Source: Spirulina subsalsa PCC 9445
GTDB taxonomy: Bacteria; Cyanobacteriota; Cyanobacteriia; Cyanobacteriales; Spirulinaceae
DNA: 64,000 nt
Assembly (NCBI RefSeq): GCF_000314005.1
Contig: NZ_JH980292.1
Coordinates: 507,410-571,409 of the forward strand
Direction of reading: 5' to 3'
Both the position numbers and the translations under genes were made by a program. Below are positions 47,001 through 55,413 of the stretch, piece by piece (position 1 is the first letter of the stretch; each line of letters starts with the position of its first letter). Under the pieces are notes generated by a model, which saw nothing but the letters and a program-made list of their open reading frames with translations, was not told where the DNA came from and ran no database searches.

Positions 47001-47076
47001 GAACCATCCAGCGCAAAATACGGGCTTGTTGGTCAGGCAAGGTTGACCAAATGGCTTCGGAACTACCTTGAGTCAT
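44026..47076 (-). CDS. Winged-helix, membrane and Ig-like repeat protein (COG1470-like)
   Basis: A 1016-residue protein with an unusual order. The N-terminal winged-helix-like domain (about 14-75: LRWMVRLADDVTLQEVAEHF followed by ELDLPEAEAELSALVEEGYL) precedes Ig-like/NEW3-type beta-sandwiches (about 115-460), one membrane helix (about 472-497), and three homologous repeats of about 130 residues (starting near 505, 640 and 770), each with a DFTDGIPA-like motif. A C-terminal low-complexity tail ends the protein. Orientation is ambiguous: a single anchor puts the N- or C-terminal half outside. It is single-copy on the minus strand with no close neighbours on that strand. Function unknown. Confidence 0.75.
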   Translation of the reverse strand: MTQGSSEAIWSTLPDQQARILRWMVRLADDVTLQEVAEHFELDLPEAEAELSALVEEGYLSTLTTLDEETRYRMVPSGESGMLVSEERLLRKTLATSERNGDLVSMRGNPIAMITNPSGDYTITAGETFELRVTLSNQGPKGAIIDLYIDETSQPLRQWCLSPEERLALSPGQSSEVVFQFVIPVQAIPENYIYSLIIDAPEHYPEDTPIRHQQTLRILPPIQAGPQVNDPTFTLFPSTRATQPLPITPGQPFEVRVIVNNRSNRVDRFRLTCSDLSPDWYQVIYPEGLNRLGLVLDQDTLALNPGSQGEIVLLLQFPEEISAGQYFPTVCLTSLNNRDLLLMEVMYLTVLPRYDLNIELRTILGKIRLGEGLYEVRVANEGNTGRELVIEAREDAETPDCTYRLLPNTLQIPQGESGKVFVEVEPRERKRRPWWGKGREYRFFLDLIDRHDLPLPVESLEGTLIWQARPWWHLFLVILAVGGAIAAAIFLVWWYFVRPPSPPRVLQFSSVSPTYEAADGDFIHLNWQITHPRRIASLQISGTATGDATPPRPLVYDLTNGIPEALGSVCSFRPNLVCQNVRTDARQAGDYTFELTVVPRRLRDNSPFSQRTDTISILPIPVPTLVDLAAQIASPNATANTAPVAVNTVRSVNDSPFPETLIHFNWQVLHPEQLQEIRLVGRAPNNSVVSPLQRYSFTGGIPEALRPYCQIVEQRLICREIPQVVREPGEYIFEVALVPRQGNGEVVEAKTTDTIVIETPQSPELLEFDTTQSQYDGTQNERVRLNWEIGFPRNLRELRVIGRSPEGAVLASQQRYDFTDGIPAPLIDYCRASQERLVCQNVPTNSTGGGQYVFELSVVPKAGLGLPSTSQRSNLVEVKAPDLPVRIASFQVNGRNVPLKYIARVNPRTPTRSLRISWQVQGPVGTKVTLLPIPGSVGSSGSMAYPLSQQSGQQTLTLQAVSPSGEQVQRSLIIETIAPEPTPGAAPGSDGTLPSRPIPTLPTVPDSPFSLPPEFE

Positions 47077-47318
47077 GGAATCTATAACGGAAATGTTAGC
47101 AAAAGCAATAGGAGACTATACAGCGTCGTAACCAAGAATCGCACTTCATCTTACATGGATTTTTAGAAAAATGAGGAAAAAGATTATGAAGAATCATTAT
47201 ATTGGTGCTTGCCAGAAAATTATTTTTTTTAACGGTAAATACTGGAGATAGATGGCAACTGAGAGGAGAACAAACTATCCTACTCTAGAATGCCCCATAC
47301 CACTCAAATTAGGGAATC

Positions 47319-48182
47319 ATGGCTCATTCTTGGCGTAAGCTCCTCCTGGGAGACTTTACCCTAAAACGTTTTATTCGGTCTTTTCTGTTTATTTATACCT
47401 GCTTCGCCGTATATGTTTATATATTCAGCGATTCAATGATTTTTCTTCCACCAGAAAGTAGTTATGAGGACAGTCCAGAAATCCTCAAACTGCTCACACC
47501 GGATCAAGAGTATATTTCCGCGCTCCACTTGCCCCATCGGGATGCAACCTATACCCTGCTTTATATTCATGGTAATGCAGAGGATTTAGGCGATATTCGC
47601 CCGCTTTTAGACCAACTTCACACCCTTAACGTTAATATTTTTGCCTATGACTATCGGGGTTATGGCACCAGTGAAGGAAGACCCAGTGAGCGCAATGCTT
47701 ATGTTGACGTTAAAACGGCCTATCAGTATCTACGGGACACCCTGAATGTCCCGGCTGAGAATATTATTGTTTTTGGTCGTTCGGTGGGTGGGGGGTCTGC
47801 CCTCTACTTAGCTGTTCATAAGCCCGTGGGGGGGATTATTCTAGAAAGCACGTTTACTCAGGCTTTTCGAGTCGTTGTTCCTTTTCCCTTGTTACCCTTC
47901 GACAAATTTAGAAATCTCGATAGAATTAAGCGGGTATCTGCTCCAGTTTTGATTATTCATGGCACAGCCGATGAGACGATCCCCATCGCTCACGGAAAAA
48001 AACTATTTGAGGCCGCACCAGAACCAAAACTGGCGTTCTGGGTTGAAGGGGCCACTCATAACGATGTGCCTTGGGTGGACTGGGACGCTTATCAAAATAA
48101 ACTTCAGAAATTTGTGGATTTGCTGGAGTCGGAGCGTAATAGCTTATATCTGGAAACAGGTTTAAGTCAGTCGTCTCGTTGA
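47319..48182 (+). CDS. Alpha/beta hydrolase (Bem46/ABHD13-like)
   Basis: A 287-residue membrane-anchored hydrolase. A hydrophobic segment (about 18-38) anchors it, then an alpha/beta fold with oxyanion motif HGNAED (84-89), nucleophile Ser155 in GRSVGG, Asp218 in HGTADETIP, and His247 in EGATHND, a complete catalytic triad. Similar cyanobacterial proteins resemble Bem46. The substrate is unknown. The next gene starts about 130 bp downstream on the same strand. Confidence 0.88.
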   Translation: MAHSWRKLLLGDFTLKRFIRSFLFIYTCFAVYVYIFSDSMIFLPPESSYEDSPEILKLLTPDQEYISALHLPHRDATYTLLYIHGNAEDLGDIRPLLDQLHTLNVNIFAYDYRGYGTSEGRPSERNAYVDVKTAYQYLRDTLNVPAENIIVFGRSVGGGSALYLAVHKPVGGIILESTFTQAFRVVVPFPLLPFDKFRNLDRIKRVSAPVLIIHGTADETIPIAHGKKLFEAAPEPKLAFWVEGATHNDVPWVDWDAYQNKLQKFVDLLESERNSLYLETGLSQSSR

Positions 48183-48314
48183 ACCCAGAATCCCAGTGCT
48201 TTTAGCTCCTAGACGGGAGGACCCGCGCTCTACCTGAGCTTGGTCAGCGTCGGGAGTGTATCACAGGTGGGATGGTCAAAGGTAAAATACAGCGCAAAAG
48301 GTTCTAGGTTGATC

Positions 48315-50309
48315 ATGATCAGTGCGGTGGATGCCGGGGAAATTTTAGGAGAGCGTTATCGGGTTTTACAAGGTTTGGGTAAAGGACGCTGGGGGATGAC
48401 CTATCTGGCCGAGGAAATTCCGGTGAGTCAAGATCGCTGTGTGATCCAAGTCTTTACCTTTCCGATTCCTGCTCCAGAACAAAGGTCTGATTTCCAACAT
48501 CAGATTACCCAGGAGGCTGAACTCCTCAAAAAACTAGATCATCCCCAAATTGCTAAGTTTCGGGATTGGTTTATTAGTGAAACCGCCGATCATTGGGTGC
48601 TTTATTGGGTGTCGGACTATGTGAGTGGCCAAAGTTTACGTCTTTTACAACAAGGGCGTTGGGTACAACAACGGGGGTTTGAGAAACGGGAAATTGTCCA
48701 ACTGCTCTCTCAGTTATTACCTGTGCTGCATTATCTCCATTATCATGGGGTCATTCACCGCAATCTCTCCCCTAATCATATTTTAATTCGTCAACGAGAT
48801 AGTTTGCCCGTACTTGTTGATTTGGGAGGAATTCAGCAAATTATCGCGAACCAAAGGGCTTTAAGTGATCCTCCGTCGGTGGTTATGGTGGGTCAAGTGG
48901 GCTATGCTCCGCCGGAACAATTCCAGAAGGGGATTATCTTTACTTACAGTGACCTGTATGCTCTAGCGGCGGTGTTGTTAGTGTTATTGACGGGACAACC
49001 GCCGGAGGTCTTGCTCAATCCGGAAACGGGAAACTGGGAATGGCAGCAGTTCACCCGCTTTACGCCCAAACTCCAAGGAATTTTTACGAAAATGTTGGCA
49101 AAACGTCCGGGCGATCGCTTTCAAAATGCTTATGATGTAATGCAAATGCTACAAGATCAGCCCACACCCCCCCCACCTCCGAGAAGAGGGGAATCAGGAG
49201 AGGGGAAAAGAGACAAGAGTAAGGAGTCGGGGCAAAAATCCTCGACTCGTCACTCATCGGCTTCTTTGTCTCCTCAGCAGAATTCAAGGTTGCTCAAACG
49301 TTCTGGAATGCGTTTATTAACAGTTCTCTCCCAATTTGTTCTTGTCTTGGGGTTTGTTGTGGCGGCCGGGGCGATTGGCTGGTGGTTTGGCAATTATTGG
49401 CTGACCTATCAATTGGTTTCGGAACGGGAGATCCTGCCGGAGTTGGATGATTCTCCCCCGGTTAGTCCCCCACCCCTTGAGGAGGATTGGACTCCCGAAA
49501 ATCTTAGCTTTCCCCTCACAGATGACCCAGAACCGGATCCGGATGAGAGTTTACCGTTGCTCGAACAAGAACGGAAACTGGCTCTCCGTCAACGGCGCTT
49601 GAATTTGACTATTGATTATGAGTTTTTTCAACAGTTGGTTCAACAGCAGTTTTTAGCCCAATATCCGGAGCGACGGGGGAGACGGTTAAGTAATCGTCCC
49701 GAGGATATGGTGTGGCGCGATCGCTGGGATGAAACAGCGACTCAAGTTTTAGATCAGTTGATGTTTTTGAGTGGGGAAGCCCGACGGGGTTTAGGCAGTT
49801 ATCGACGGCGCGATCGCGAGCGCTGGGAAGTAGAGGTGCAACGGTTGGATATTAGTCCTCGGGTTTTATATGAACTGACGGATCGGGCGTTTTTTCACCG
49901 TTTCCCGGAACACAAAGACCGTCAGTTTCTCAATGAACCCATCGGACAGGTTTGGAATGCGATCGCCTTGGAAAAATTGCGCGCCCTCCGTTCCGGTTCT
50001 GCTTTACAAAAGGTATCTTTTCCGAGTGGGGAAGATAATGTCCAACTCGAAGGAGAATTAGATCCCGGTCAAGGTCAAGTGTTTTTATTGCGGGTGGAAG
50101 CCAATCAGCGCTTATCGATTAATGCAATTACGGATCGAGCCGTCGGACTCTCGCTCTATGCTCCCAATGGTCAGGCTTTATTATCGGGTTCAGATGAGCG
50201 CGCTTGGTCGGATACGGTCAACCGGACGGGACTTTATGAGGTCGTCCTCCTTTCCCGTTCTGCCCAATCTCTCAATTATCGCTTATCGATTAAGATAGAG
50301 AATCCTTGA
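48315..50309 (+). CDS. Protein kinase-like protein lacking catalytic residues, with C-terminal PPC domain
   Basis: A 664-residue membrane protein. The kinase-like domain (about 10-285) has a glycine-rich loop (GLGKGRWGMTY) but Gln45 replaces the VAIK lysine (CVIQVF), Asn150 replaces the catalytic Asp (HRN instead of HRD at 148-150), and DLG (169-171) replaces DFG. A proline-rich stretch follows (about 283-300), then a membrane helix (about 332-358), an acidic/proline linker, a central region with two related segments (IDYEFFQQLVQQQFLAQYPE and YELTDRAFFHRFPEH), and a PPC-like beta-sandwich at the C-terminus (about 565-664). ATG 48315 is chosen over upstream GTG/ATG because it abuts the kinase fold. 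Probably a pseudokinase. Confidence 0.85.
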   Translation: MISAVDAGEILGERYRVLQGLGKGRWGMTYLAEEIPVSQDRCVIQVFTFPIPAPEQRSDFQHQITQEAELLKKLDHPQIAKFRDWFISETADHWVLYWVSDYVSGQSLRLLQQGRWVQQRGFEKREIVQLLSQLLPVLHYLHYHGVIHRNLSPNHILIRQRDSLPVLVDLGGIQQIIANQRALSDPPSVVMVGQVGYAPPEQFQKGIIFTYSDLYALAAVLLVLLTGQPPEVLLNPETGNWEWQQFTRFTPKLQGIFTKMLAKRPGDRFQNAYDVMQMLQDQPTPPPPPRRGESGEGKRDKSKESGQKSSTRHSSASLSPQQNSRLLKRSGMRLLTVLSQFVLVLGFVVAAGAIGWWFGNYWLTYQLVSEREILPELDDSPPVSPPPLEEDWTPENLSFPLTDDPEPDPDESLPLLEQERKLALRQRRLNLTIDYEFFQQLVQQQFLAQYPERRGRRLSNRPEDMVWRDRWDETATQVLDQLMFLSGEARRGLGSYRRRDRERWEVEVQRLDISPRVLYELTDRAFFHRFPEHKDRQFLNEPIGQVWNAIALEKLRALRSGSALQKVSFPSGEDNVQLEGELDPGQGQVFLLRVEANQRLSINAITDRAVGLSLYAPNGQALLSGSDERAWSDTVNRTGLYEVVLLSRSAQSLNYRLSIKIENP

Positions 50310-50703
50310 ACAGGGAGCAGGGGGGCAGGGGAGAGGGGGAGCAGGGGAGCAGGGGAGCAGGGGGGCAGGGGAGAGGCAATCTCCCGACTCCCGATTCCCG
50401 ACTCCCGATTCCCGACACCCGACTCCCGACTCCCGACTCCCGACTCCCGACTCCCGACTCCCGATTCCCGACACCCGACTCCCGATTCCCGACTCCCGAC
50501 TCCCGATTCCCGACTCCCGATTCCCGATTCCCGACTCCCGACTCCCGACTCCCGACTCCCGATTCCCGACACCCGACACCCGACACCCGACACCCGACAC
50601 CCGATTCCCGATTCCTGAAAAATTTCTTTCCCCAGAAAGGTTGTAGGGAGGATCGCGCTCCTTTACGATAGAACTTTGTGCATTTTTAGTGAGGTTAGCG
50701 ATT
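50310..50703. repeat. Heptanucleotide (NNCCCGA) tandem repeat block
   Basis: Directly after the pseudokinase-like gene lies a G-rich stretch built from GGGGAGCA units (about 50311-50372). Then about 33 copies of a 7-bp unit follow (50381-50617), mostly CTCCCGA, TTCCCGA and CACCCGA. The copies change only at the first two positions. The last 80 bp lead to the thioredoxin gene. Confidence 0.9.
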
Positions 50704-51030
50704 GTGAGTCAAGTTACTGTCATTTCCGATGGGGAGTTTGAAAAAGCGGTTTATGGTCAGAATAAGCCCGTTTTAGCCTACTTTTGGGCGGCTTGGTGTG
50801 GGCCTTGTCGCTTAGTCTCCCCGTCTATAGAAGCCCTTGCCTCGGAATATGGCGATCGCCTTAAAGTTGTAAAATTAGAGGTAGACCCCAATCCTGACGC
50901 AGTGAAAGCCTGTCAAGTGGAGGGAGTCCCCGCCCTCAGATTATTTAAAGACCATGAAATAGTCTTATCTCATGAGGGAGCCATCGGCAAACAAGCCCTG
51001 TTTGATTTACTCAAATCCCACTTAAATTAG
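50704..51030 (+). CDS. Thioredoxin family protein
   Basis: A 108-residue thioredoxin fold protein that reduces disulfides in target proteins. The redox motif is WCGPC at residues 31-35, and the cis-Pro lies in EGVPALRLFKD. The start is a GTG at 50704 (MSQVTVIS), which matches the usual family N-terminus; a GTG at 50689 is also in frame. The aminotransferase gene follows 16 bp downstream, so the two are probably cotranscribed. No promoter is obvious in the repeat block. Confidence 0.9.
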   Translation: MSQVTVISDGEFEKAVYGQNKPVLAYFWAAWCGPCRLVSPSIEALASEYGDRLKVVKLEVDPNPDAVKACQVEGVPALRLFKDHEIVLSHEGAIGKQALFDLLKSHLN

Positions 51031-51046
51031 GGATAGCCCCAAAACT

Positions 51047-52222
51047 ATGCAACTGGCTAAACGTATTGAACCCTTAAGAAACAACGTCTTTGCTGATATG
51101 GATCGGGCGAAAGCCCAAGCCCAACGGGAAGGACGAGAAATTATTGATTTATCCTTGGGATCTTCGGACTTACCCGCTCCCGATTGTGCGATCGCCGCCA
51201 TCCAGGCCGCCCTCGAAGATCCCCACACCCACGGCTACACCCTCTTTCATAGTACCCAAGCCTTCCGCCAAGCCGCCGCCCAATGGTATGAGCAGAAGTA
51301 CGGCCTTCCCGTTGATCCAGAAACAGAAGTTCTGCCCCTCATTGGCTGTCAAGAAGGCACCGCCCACCTCCCCCTAGCCGTATTAAATCCGGGAGACATT
51401 GCCCTATTATTAGATCCGGGCTACCCCTCCCACACTGGCGGGATTCATTTAGCCGGGGGAAAAATTTACACCCTACCCCTGCGCGCCGAAAATCACTTTT
51501 TACCGGACTTGAGCGCCATTCCTGCCCCGATATTAGCCCAAAGCCGTCTGATGGTCTTGAGTTACCCCCACAATCCCACTACAGCCATCGCCCCCCTCAG
51601 CTTTTTTCAAGCCGCCGTCGCCTTTTGTCAACAGCACAATATTGTTTTAGTCCACGACTTCCCCTATGCAGATTTAGTCTTTAGCGGCACACCCGCCGCC
51701 CCCTCCCTCTTACAAGCAGATCCCAACAAAACCGTTTCTTTGGAATTATTCACCTTTTCCAAGTCCTACAACATGGGGGGATTTCGCATCGCCTACGCCA
51801 TCGGGAATGCTGAGTTAATTGGGGCTTTGCGACAGGTGAAAGCCGTTGTAGACTTCAATCAGTACAGGGGCATCATGCAGGGTGCGATCGCCGCCTTACA
51901 AAGTGATCCTACCATTGTCCAACAGACCGTCAACACCTTCCAAACCCGCAGGGATACCTTCGTGCAGGCTCTTGGGGGCATAGGCTGGGACGTTCCCACC
52001 CCACCCGCCACCATGTACATCTGGGCGCAACTCCCCGCCCCCTGGCGAGAGCGTTCTATTGAGTTTTGCTGTGAATTAGTGGCTAAAACTGGGGTAGCGG
52101 CATCCCCCGGCGCTGGCTTTGGCAAAATGGGGGAGGGCTACGTCCGTTTTGCCCTTGTTCATGAACCGGATGTATTGAAAAAGGCCGTCGCTCGCATAGC
52201 CGAGTTTTTGGGGCAATTTTAG
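51047..52222 (+). CDS. Pyridoxal-phosphate aminotransferase, LL-diaminopimelate/succinyl-DAP-like
   Basis: A 391-residue cytosolic class I/II aminotransferase. PLP-lysine is Lys239 in TFSKSYNMGGFR; Asp204 lies in LVHDFPYADLVF; the segment LSYPHNPTTAIA and the RFALVHEP C-terminus, which binds the substrate carboxylate, are typical. It resembles DapC/DapL-like members of lysine and peptidoglycan biosynthesis, but the exact substrate cannot be set from motifs alone. Confidence 0.85.
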   Translation: MQLAKRIEPLRNNVFADMDRAKAQAQREGREIIDLSLGSSDLPAPDCAIAAIQAALEDPHTHGYTLFHSTQAFRQAAAQWYEQKYGLPVDPETEVLPLIGCQEGTAHLPLAVLNPGDIALLLDPGYPSHTGGIHLAGGKIYTLPLRAENHFLPDLSAIPAPILAQSRLMVLSYPHNPTTAIAPLSFFQAAVAFCQQHNIVLVHDFPYADLVFSGTPAAPSLLQADPNKTVSLELFTFSKSYNMGGFRIAYAIGNAELIGALRQVKAVVDFNQYRGIMQGAIAALQSDPTIVQQTVNTFQTRRDTFVQALGGIGWDVPTPPATMYIWAQLPAPWRERSIEFCCELVAKTGVAASPGAGFGKMGEGYVRFALVHEPDVLKKAVARIAEFLGQF

Positions 52223-52242
52223 CTACTCATTGATCAATTCTG

Positions 52243-52279
52243 TTTTGTTGGGTTGCGCTTCCTGTGCCGAACCCACAGG
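52243..52279. repeat. Small dispersed inverted repeat upstream of the iron permease
   Basis: The imperfect palindrome TGTTGGGTTGCGC...GAACCCACA has GGGTT and AACCC arms around a GCGCTTCCTGTGCC-type centre. It resembles a repeat family dispersed in cyanobacteria. Confidence 0.55.
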
Positions 52280-52310
52280 ATATATTTAGAGTTTTGGTTC
52301 TAGCTGAGTT

Positions 52311-53222
52311 ATGGATATTAGCGCGATTTTACCGACCTTTGTTGTCACCCTGCGAGAAGGGTTTGAAGCCGCCTTAGTAGTGGGAATTGTCATGGCCTGT
52401 CTACAAAAAGCCCAACAAACTCGCCTCTATCCTTGGGTGTATGGGGGGATATTCGGGGGAGTGATCACCTCGTTACTGGTGGGGGTACTTTTGGGGGGGA
52501 TTTTGCAACAGTTGAGTGTGTCGGATCAGCCCTATGCTCCGGTGATTCAGGAGTTTTTAGAGGCGAGTTTTGGGCTGTTGGCGATCGCACTCCTCAGTTG
52601 GATGCTCATTTGGATGACCCAACAGGCCAAAACCCTCAAAGCCGAAGTTGAAGGAGCCGTGACCCAAGCCCTGCAAGGGGAAGGGGCGGGCTGGGCTGTG
52701 TTTAGTCTGATTCTCATTGCCGTCCTACGAGAAGGATTTGAGACGGTATTATTCATCGTGGCCAAATTCCAAAACGGCTTTACCACACCCACCCTCGGAG
52801 CGGTTTCAGGGCTACTCTCTGCTACCCTTTTGGGCTATCTTCTCTTTCAGTTGGGCGTAAAAATCAATATCCGCCTGTTTTTCCAAGTGATGGGAGTTTT
52901 CCTACTCCTGATTGTCGGGGGATTAGTCGTCAGCGCCCTCAAACATCTGAACGGCGGCGTTGATCTGCTGGCCGCCTTAAGTCCCCAATATGCCGCCCTC
53001 TGTTGGGGAGAAACCACCTGCTTACTAGGCGGGCTAGTATGGGACACCTCCGCTATCTTGCCCGATCAAGCCTTCCCCGGCATTGTCCTGAAAGCCCTCT
53101 TAGGGTATCGAGATCATCTTTACGCGGTGCAGGCGATCGCCTATCTCATCTTTTTAACCCTCGTCGGAGGGCGATATTTCCAAAGTTTGCGCCCCTCCGG
53201 GCCAAAACTCGCCAGCCAGTAA
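52311..53222 (+). CDS. FTR1/EfeU family iron permease
   Basis: A 303-residue membrane protein with about seven helices. Two REGFE motifs (15-19 and 140-144), typical of FTR1/EfeU high-affinity iron permeases, are expected to bind Fe in the membrane. Both Arg and both Glu residues are present. No EfeO or EfeB partner is seen nearby. Iron-dependent control is likely by analogy, though I see no clear Fur box. Confidence 0.9.
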   Translation: MDISAILPTFVVTLREGFEAALVVGIVMACLQKAQQTRLYPWVYGGIFGGVITSLLVGVLLGGILQQLSVSDQPYAPVIQEFLEASFGLLAIALLSWMLIWMTQQAKTLKAEVEGAVTQALQGEGAGWAVFSLILIAVLREGFETVLFIVAKFQNGFTTPTLGAVSGLLSATLLGYLLFQLGVKINIRLFFQVMGVFLLLIVGGLVVSALKHLNGGVDLLAALSPQYAALCWGETTCLLGGLVWDTSAILPDQAFPGIVLKALLGYRDHLYAVQAIAYLIFLTLVGGRYFQSLRPSGPKLASQ

Positions 53223-53386
53223 TTTAGGGAACGGGGAACAGGGGGCAGGGGAGCAGGGGAATAGTGAATAGCTAAAACTCTTGACTATTGCCTTTTCTCG
53301 ACTCCCGATTCCCGACACCCGACACTTGCCTACGGATCAATGTCCCCTCATTGTGCTACCCTAGGAAGGCTGTACAAAAACTCGCA
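53223..53386. repeat. Short G-rich and heptamer repeats upstream of rpsB
   Basis: At 53226-53275 lie GGGGAACAGG-type units and at 53299-53328 a few CTCCCGA, TTCCCGA and CACCCGA heptamers, the same units as the 50.4-kb block. Confidence 0.7.
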
Positions 53387-53431
53387 CATCTAGACCTTCG
53401 GGTGTTTCGTTAAGAAAGACAAGTCTAGATG
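53387..53431 (+). promoter_or_regulatory. rpsB leader hairpin
   Basis: A perfect 9-bp inverted repeat, CATCTAGAC (53387-53395) and GTCTAGATG (53423-53431), lies 31 bp upstream of the rpsB ATG, within the leader. Autoregulation of rpsB by ribosomal protein S2 is known in bacteria, so this is a candidate operator RNA; the assignment is inference. Confidence 0.45.
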
Positions 53432-53462
53432 GAGGATTAACCCGAACAAGGAGAAAAAAAAT

Positions 53463-54251
53463 ATGGCAGTTGTTTCCCTAGCTAATTTGCTAGAGTCCGG
53501 GGTTCACTTTGGGCATCAAACCCGCCGTTGGAATCCCAAAATGGATCCCTATATTTATACCTCACGCAACGGGGTTCATATCATCGACTTGGTGCAAACC
53601 GCCGAGTTAATGGAAGAAGCCTATGAGTATATGCGGAACGCCGCCTCTCAAGGCAAAAAATTCATGTTCGTTGGCACCAAACGGCAAGCCGCCGGGATCA
53701 TTGCCCAAGAAGCCGCCCGTTGTAATTCATATTATGTGAACCAGCGTTGGCTGGGGGGGATGTTAACCAACTGGGAAACCATCAAACACCGCATTGATCA
53801 CCTCAAAGAACTCGAACGCCTCGAAGAAACAGGCAGTATTGAAAAACGACCCAAAAAAGAGGGATCTGTTCTGCGTCGGGAATTAAGCAAACTGCGGAAA
53901 TACCTTGGCGGGATCAAAAGTATGCGCCGCCCCCCCGATGTCGTGCTAATTGTCGATCAGCGTCGGGAATATAACGCCATTTTGGAATGCCAAAAACTCC
54001 ACATTCCCATTGTGTCTTTGTTAGATACAAACTGTGACCCTGACTTAGTGGATATTCCCGTCCCAGCTAATGATGACGCTATTCGATCCATTAAACTAAT
54101 TGTGGGACGATTAGCCGATGCCATCTTAGAAGGTCGTAGCGGCGGCAAAGATGTAATCGAAGAAATCGACTACTCCGGAGAAATCGACTACGAAGACGAT
54201 TTTGAGGATGATGAGGACTTCGACGGAGAAGACGACGACAGCGAAGAGTAA
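53463..54251 (+). CDS. rpsB: 30S ribosomal protein S2
   Basis: A 262-residue small-subunit ribosomal protein S2. It has [44 protein letters not shown] and [15 protein letters not shown], with a strongly acidic C-terminal tail of about 35 residues ([20 protein letters not shown]). An AAGGAG Shine-Dalgarno sequence lies about 9 bases upstream of ATG 53463. It is in the conserved rpsB-tsf order. Confidence 0.97.
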   Translation: MAVVSLANLLESGVHFGHQTRRWNPKMDPYIYTSRNGVHIIDLVQTAELMEEAYEYMRNAASQGKKFMFVGTKRQAAGIIAQEAARCNSYYVNQRWLGGMLTNWETIKHRIDHLKELERLEETGSIEKRPKKEGSVLRRELSKLRKYLGGIKSMRRPPDVVLIVDQRREYNAILECQKLHIPIVSLLDTNCDPDLVDIPVPANDDAIRSIKLIVGRLADAILEGRSGGKDVIEEIDYSGEIDYEDDFEDDEDFDGEDDDSEE

Positions 54252-54304
54252 AACCCCTCGTTGTTTTCTGCCTTGCCTCTTCTAGATTCCAGCACGAGGG
54301 GGTT
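54252..54304 (+). promoter_or_regulatory. Intercistronic hairpin between rpsB and tsf
   Basis: Inverted repeat AACCCCTCGT (54252-54261) and ACGAGGGGGTT (54294-54304). There is no clean U-run, so it is more likely an attenuation or stability hairpin than a full terminator. Confidence 0.5.
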
Positions 54305-54377
54305 ATGTCTTGCCCCTGCCCTTTTCATCAAGGGAGTGCAACAATAGTCAGCAGATCAACCCTACTCCAACAAAATC

Positions 54378-55166
54378 ATGGCTAAGAAAGATAAAAAAAG
54401 TAAAGGAAAAGAAAAAGTAGCGAAAGCCCCCGCACCTGCACCAGAAGAACCTAAAGTAGAAGCCCCGGCCGAAGCCCCAGCTGAAGCCCCGGCCGCTAAA
54501 AAACCCGCAGGAGGAATATCCGCCGCCCTAGTCAAAGAACTCCGGGAACAAACCGGGGCGGGGATGATGGACTGCAAAAAAGCCCTGACGGAAAACGACG
54601 GCGACATGGAAAAAGCCGTGGAATGGCTGCGCAAGAAAGGGATCGCCTCGGCGGATAAGAAAGCCGGACGGGTTGCGGCGGAAGGTTTAGTAGACAGTTA
54701 TATTCACACTGGGGGACGAGTAGGCGTTCTGGTGGAAGTGAACTGTGAAACCGATTTTGTCGCCCGTGGGGATAAATTTAAGGCTTTGGTGCGAGATATC
54801 GCCATGCAAATCGCCGCTTGTCCCAATGTGGTTTATGTGAAATCGGAGGATGTGGATCCTGAGTTTGTGGCGAAGGAAAAAGCCATTGAAATGGGACGGG
54901 AAGACTTAGCAAGTAAGCCCGAAAACATCCGCGAAAAAATCGTACAAGGGCGTATTGATAAACAACTCAAAGAAATGTCTTTGATGGATCAGCCCTATAT
55001 TAAAGACCAAACTATTACGGTGCAAGAGTTGGTGAAACGAACCATTGCTGATTTGGGGGAAAATATCCAAGTTCGCCGTTTTAGCCGCTTTGTTTTAGGG
55101 GAAGGTATCGAGAAAGAAGAAACCAATTTTGCCGAAGAAGTCGCCGCTCAAACGGGTCAAAAATAA
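54378..55166 (+). CDS. tsf: Elongation factor Ts with extended N-terminus
   Basis: A 262-residue EF-Ts, the GDP/GTP exchange factor for EF-Tu. The core starts at about residue 46 ([20 protein letters not shown]), with the family segments [20 protein letters not shown] and [11 protein letters not shown]. The N-terminal 45 residues are low-complexity: a lysine block ([13 protein letters not shown]) then Ala/Pro/Glu repeats ([11 protein letters not shown]). Most bacterial EF-Ts lack this extension. ATG 54378 is used because no other in-frame start with a ribosome-binding site lies near the core. Second gene of rpsB-tsf. Confidence 0.93.
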   Translation: MAKKDKKSKGKEKVAKAPAPAPEEPKVEAPAEAPAEAPAAKKPAGGISAALVKELREQTGAGMMDCKKALTENDGDMEKAVEWLRKKGIASADKKAGRVAAEGLVDSYIHTGGRVGVLVEVNCETDFVARGDKFKALVRDIAMQIAACPNVVYVKSEDVDPEFVAKEKAIEMGREDLASKPENIREKIVQGRIDKQLKEMSLMDQPYIKDQTITVQELVKRTIADLGENIQVRRFSRFVLGEGIEKEETNFAEEVAAQTGQK

Positions 55167-55234
55167 ACCGCTTTCTATTTGAGTTGTAAGAGGGTGGGGA
55201 AGTTAATCCATCTCTTGGGCGGGATTCATGGGTA

Positions 55235-55256
55235 GGGAGAATTCATGAATTCTCCC
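55235..55256 (+). other. Perfect palindrome after tsf
   Basis: A 22-bp perfect palindrome with arms GGGAGAATTCA and TGAATTCTCCC. There is no T-run, so it is a possible but unproven transcription end or RNA-processing site. Confidence 0.5.
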
Positions 55257-55413
55257 CACCATAGCCTATAGAATGGCTATAGAAGGACAGATTAAAGAAT
55301 CTGGGAAAAAAGGTAAAAGTTAGAAAATTTGCGGTTCTACTTTTGCCTTTTTCTAGTTTTTGCTCTTCGGAAATATTGCTGTATCGCCTATCATAGTGAA
55401 TGAGGATCAGACT

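Noticed and set aside
48183-48265. A tRNA-like D-arm (AGCTCAGGTAGAGC) on the minus strand
   Set aside because: There is no pairing acceptor stem, and the next segment folds as a 4-nt-loop hairpin rather than a 7-nt anticodon loop.
50381-50617. CRISPR array
   Set aside because: The unit is 7 bp with no spacers, and no cas gene is present.
50276-50671. Four overlapping frames of 98-121 codons in the heptamer block
   Set aside because: The 7-bp unit lacks stop codons in every frame, so these are artefacts of repeats (SGVGSRESGVG-type sequence).
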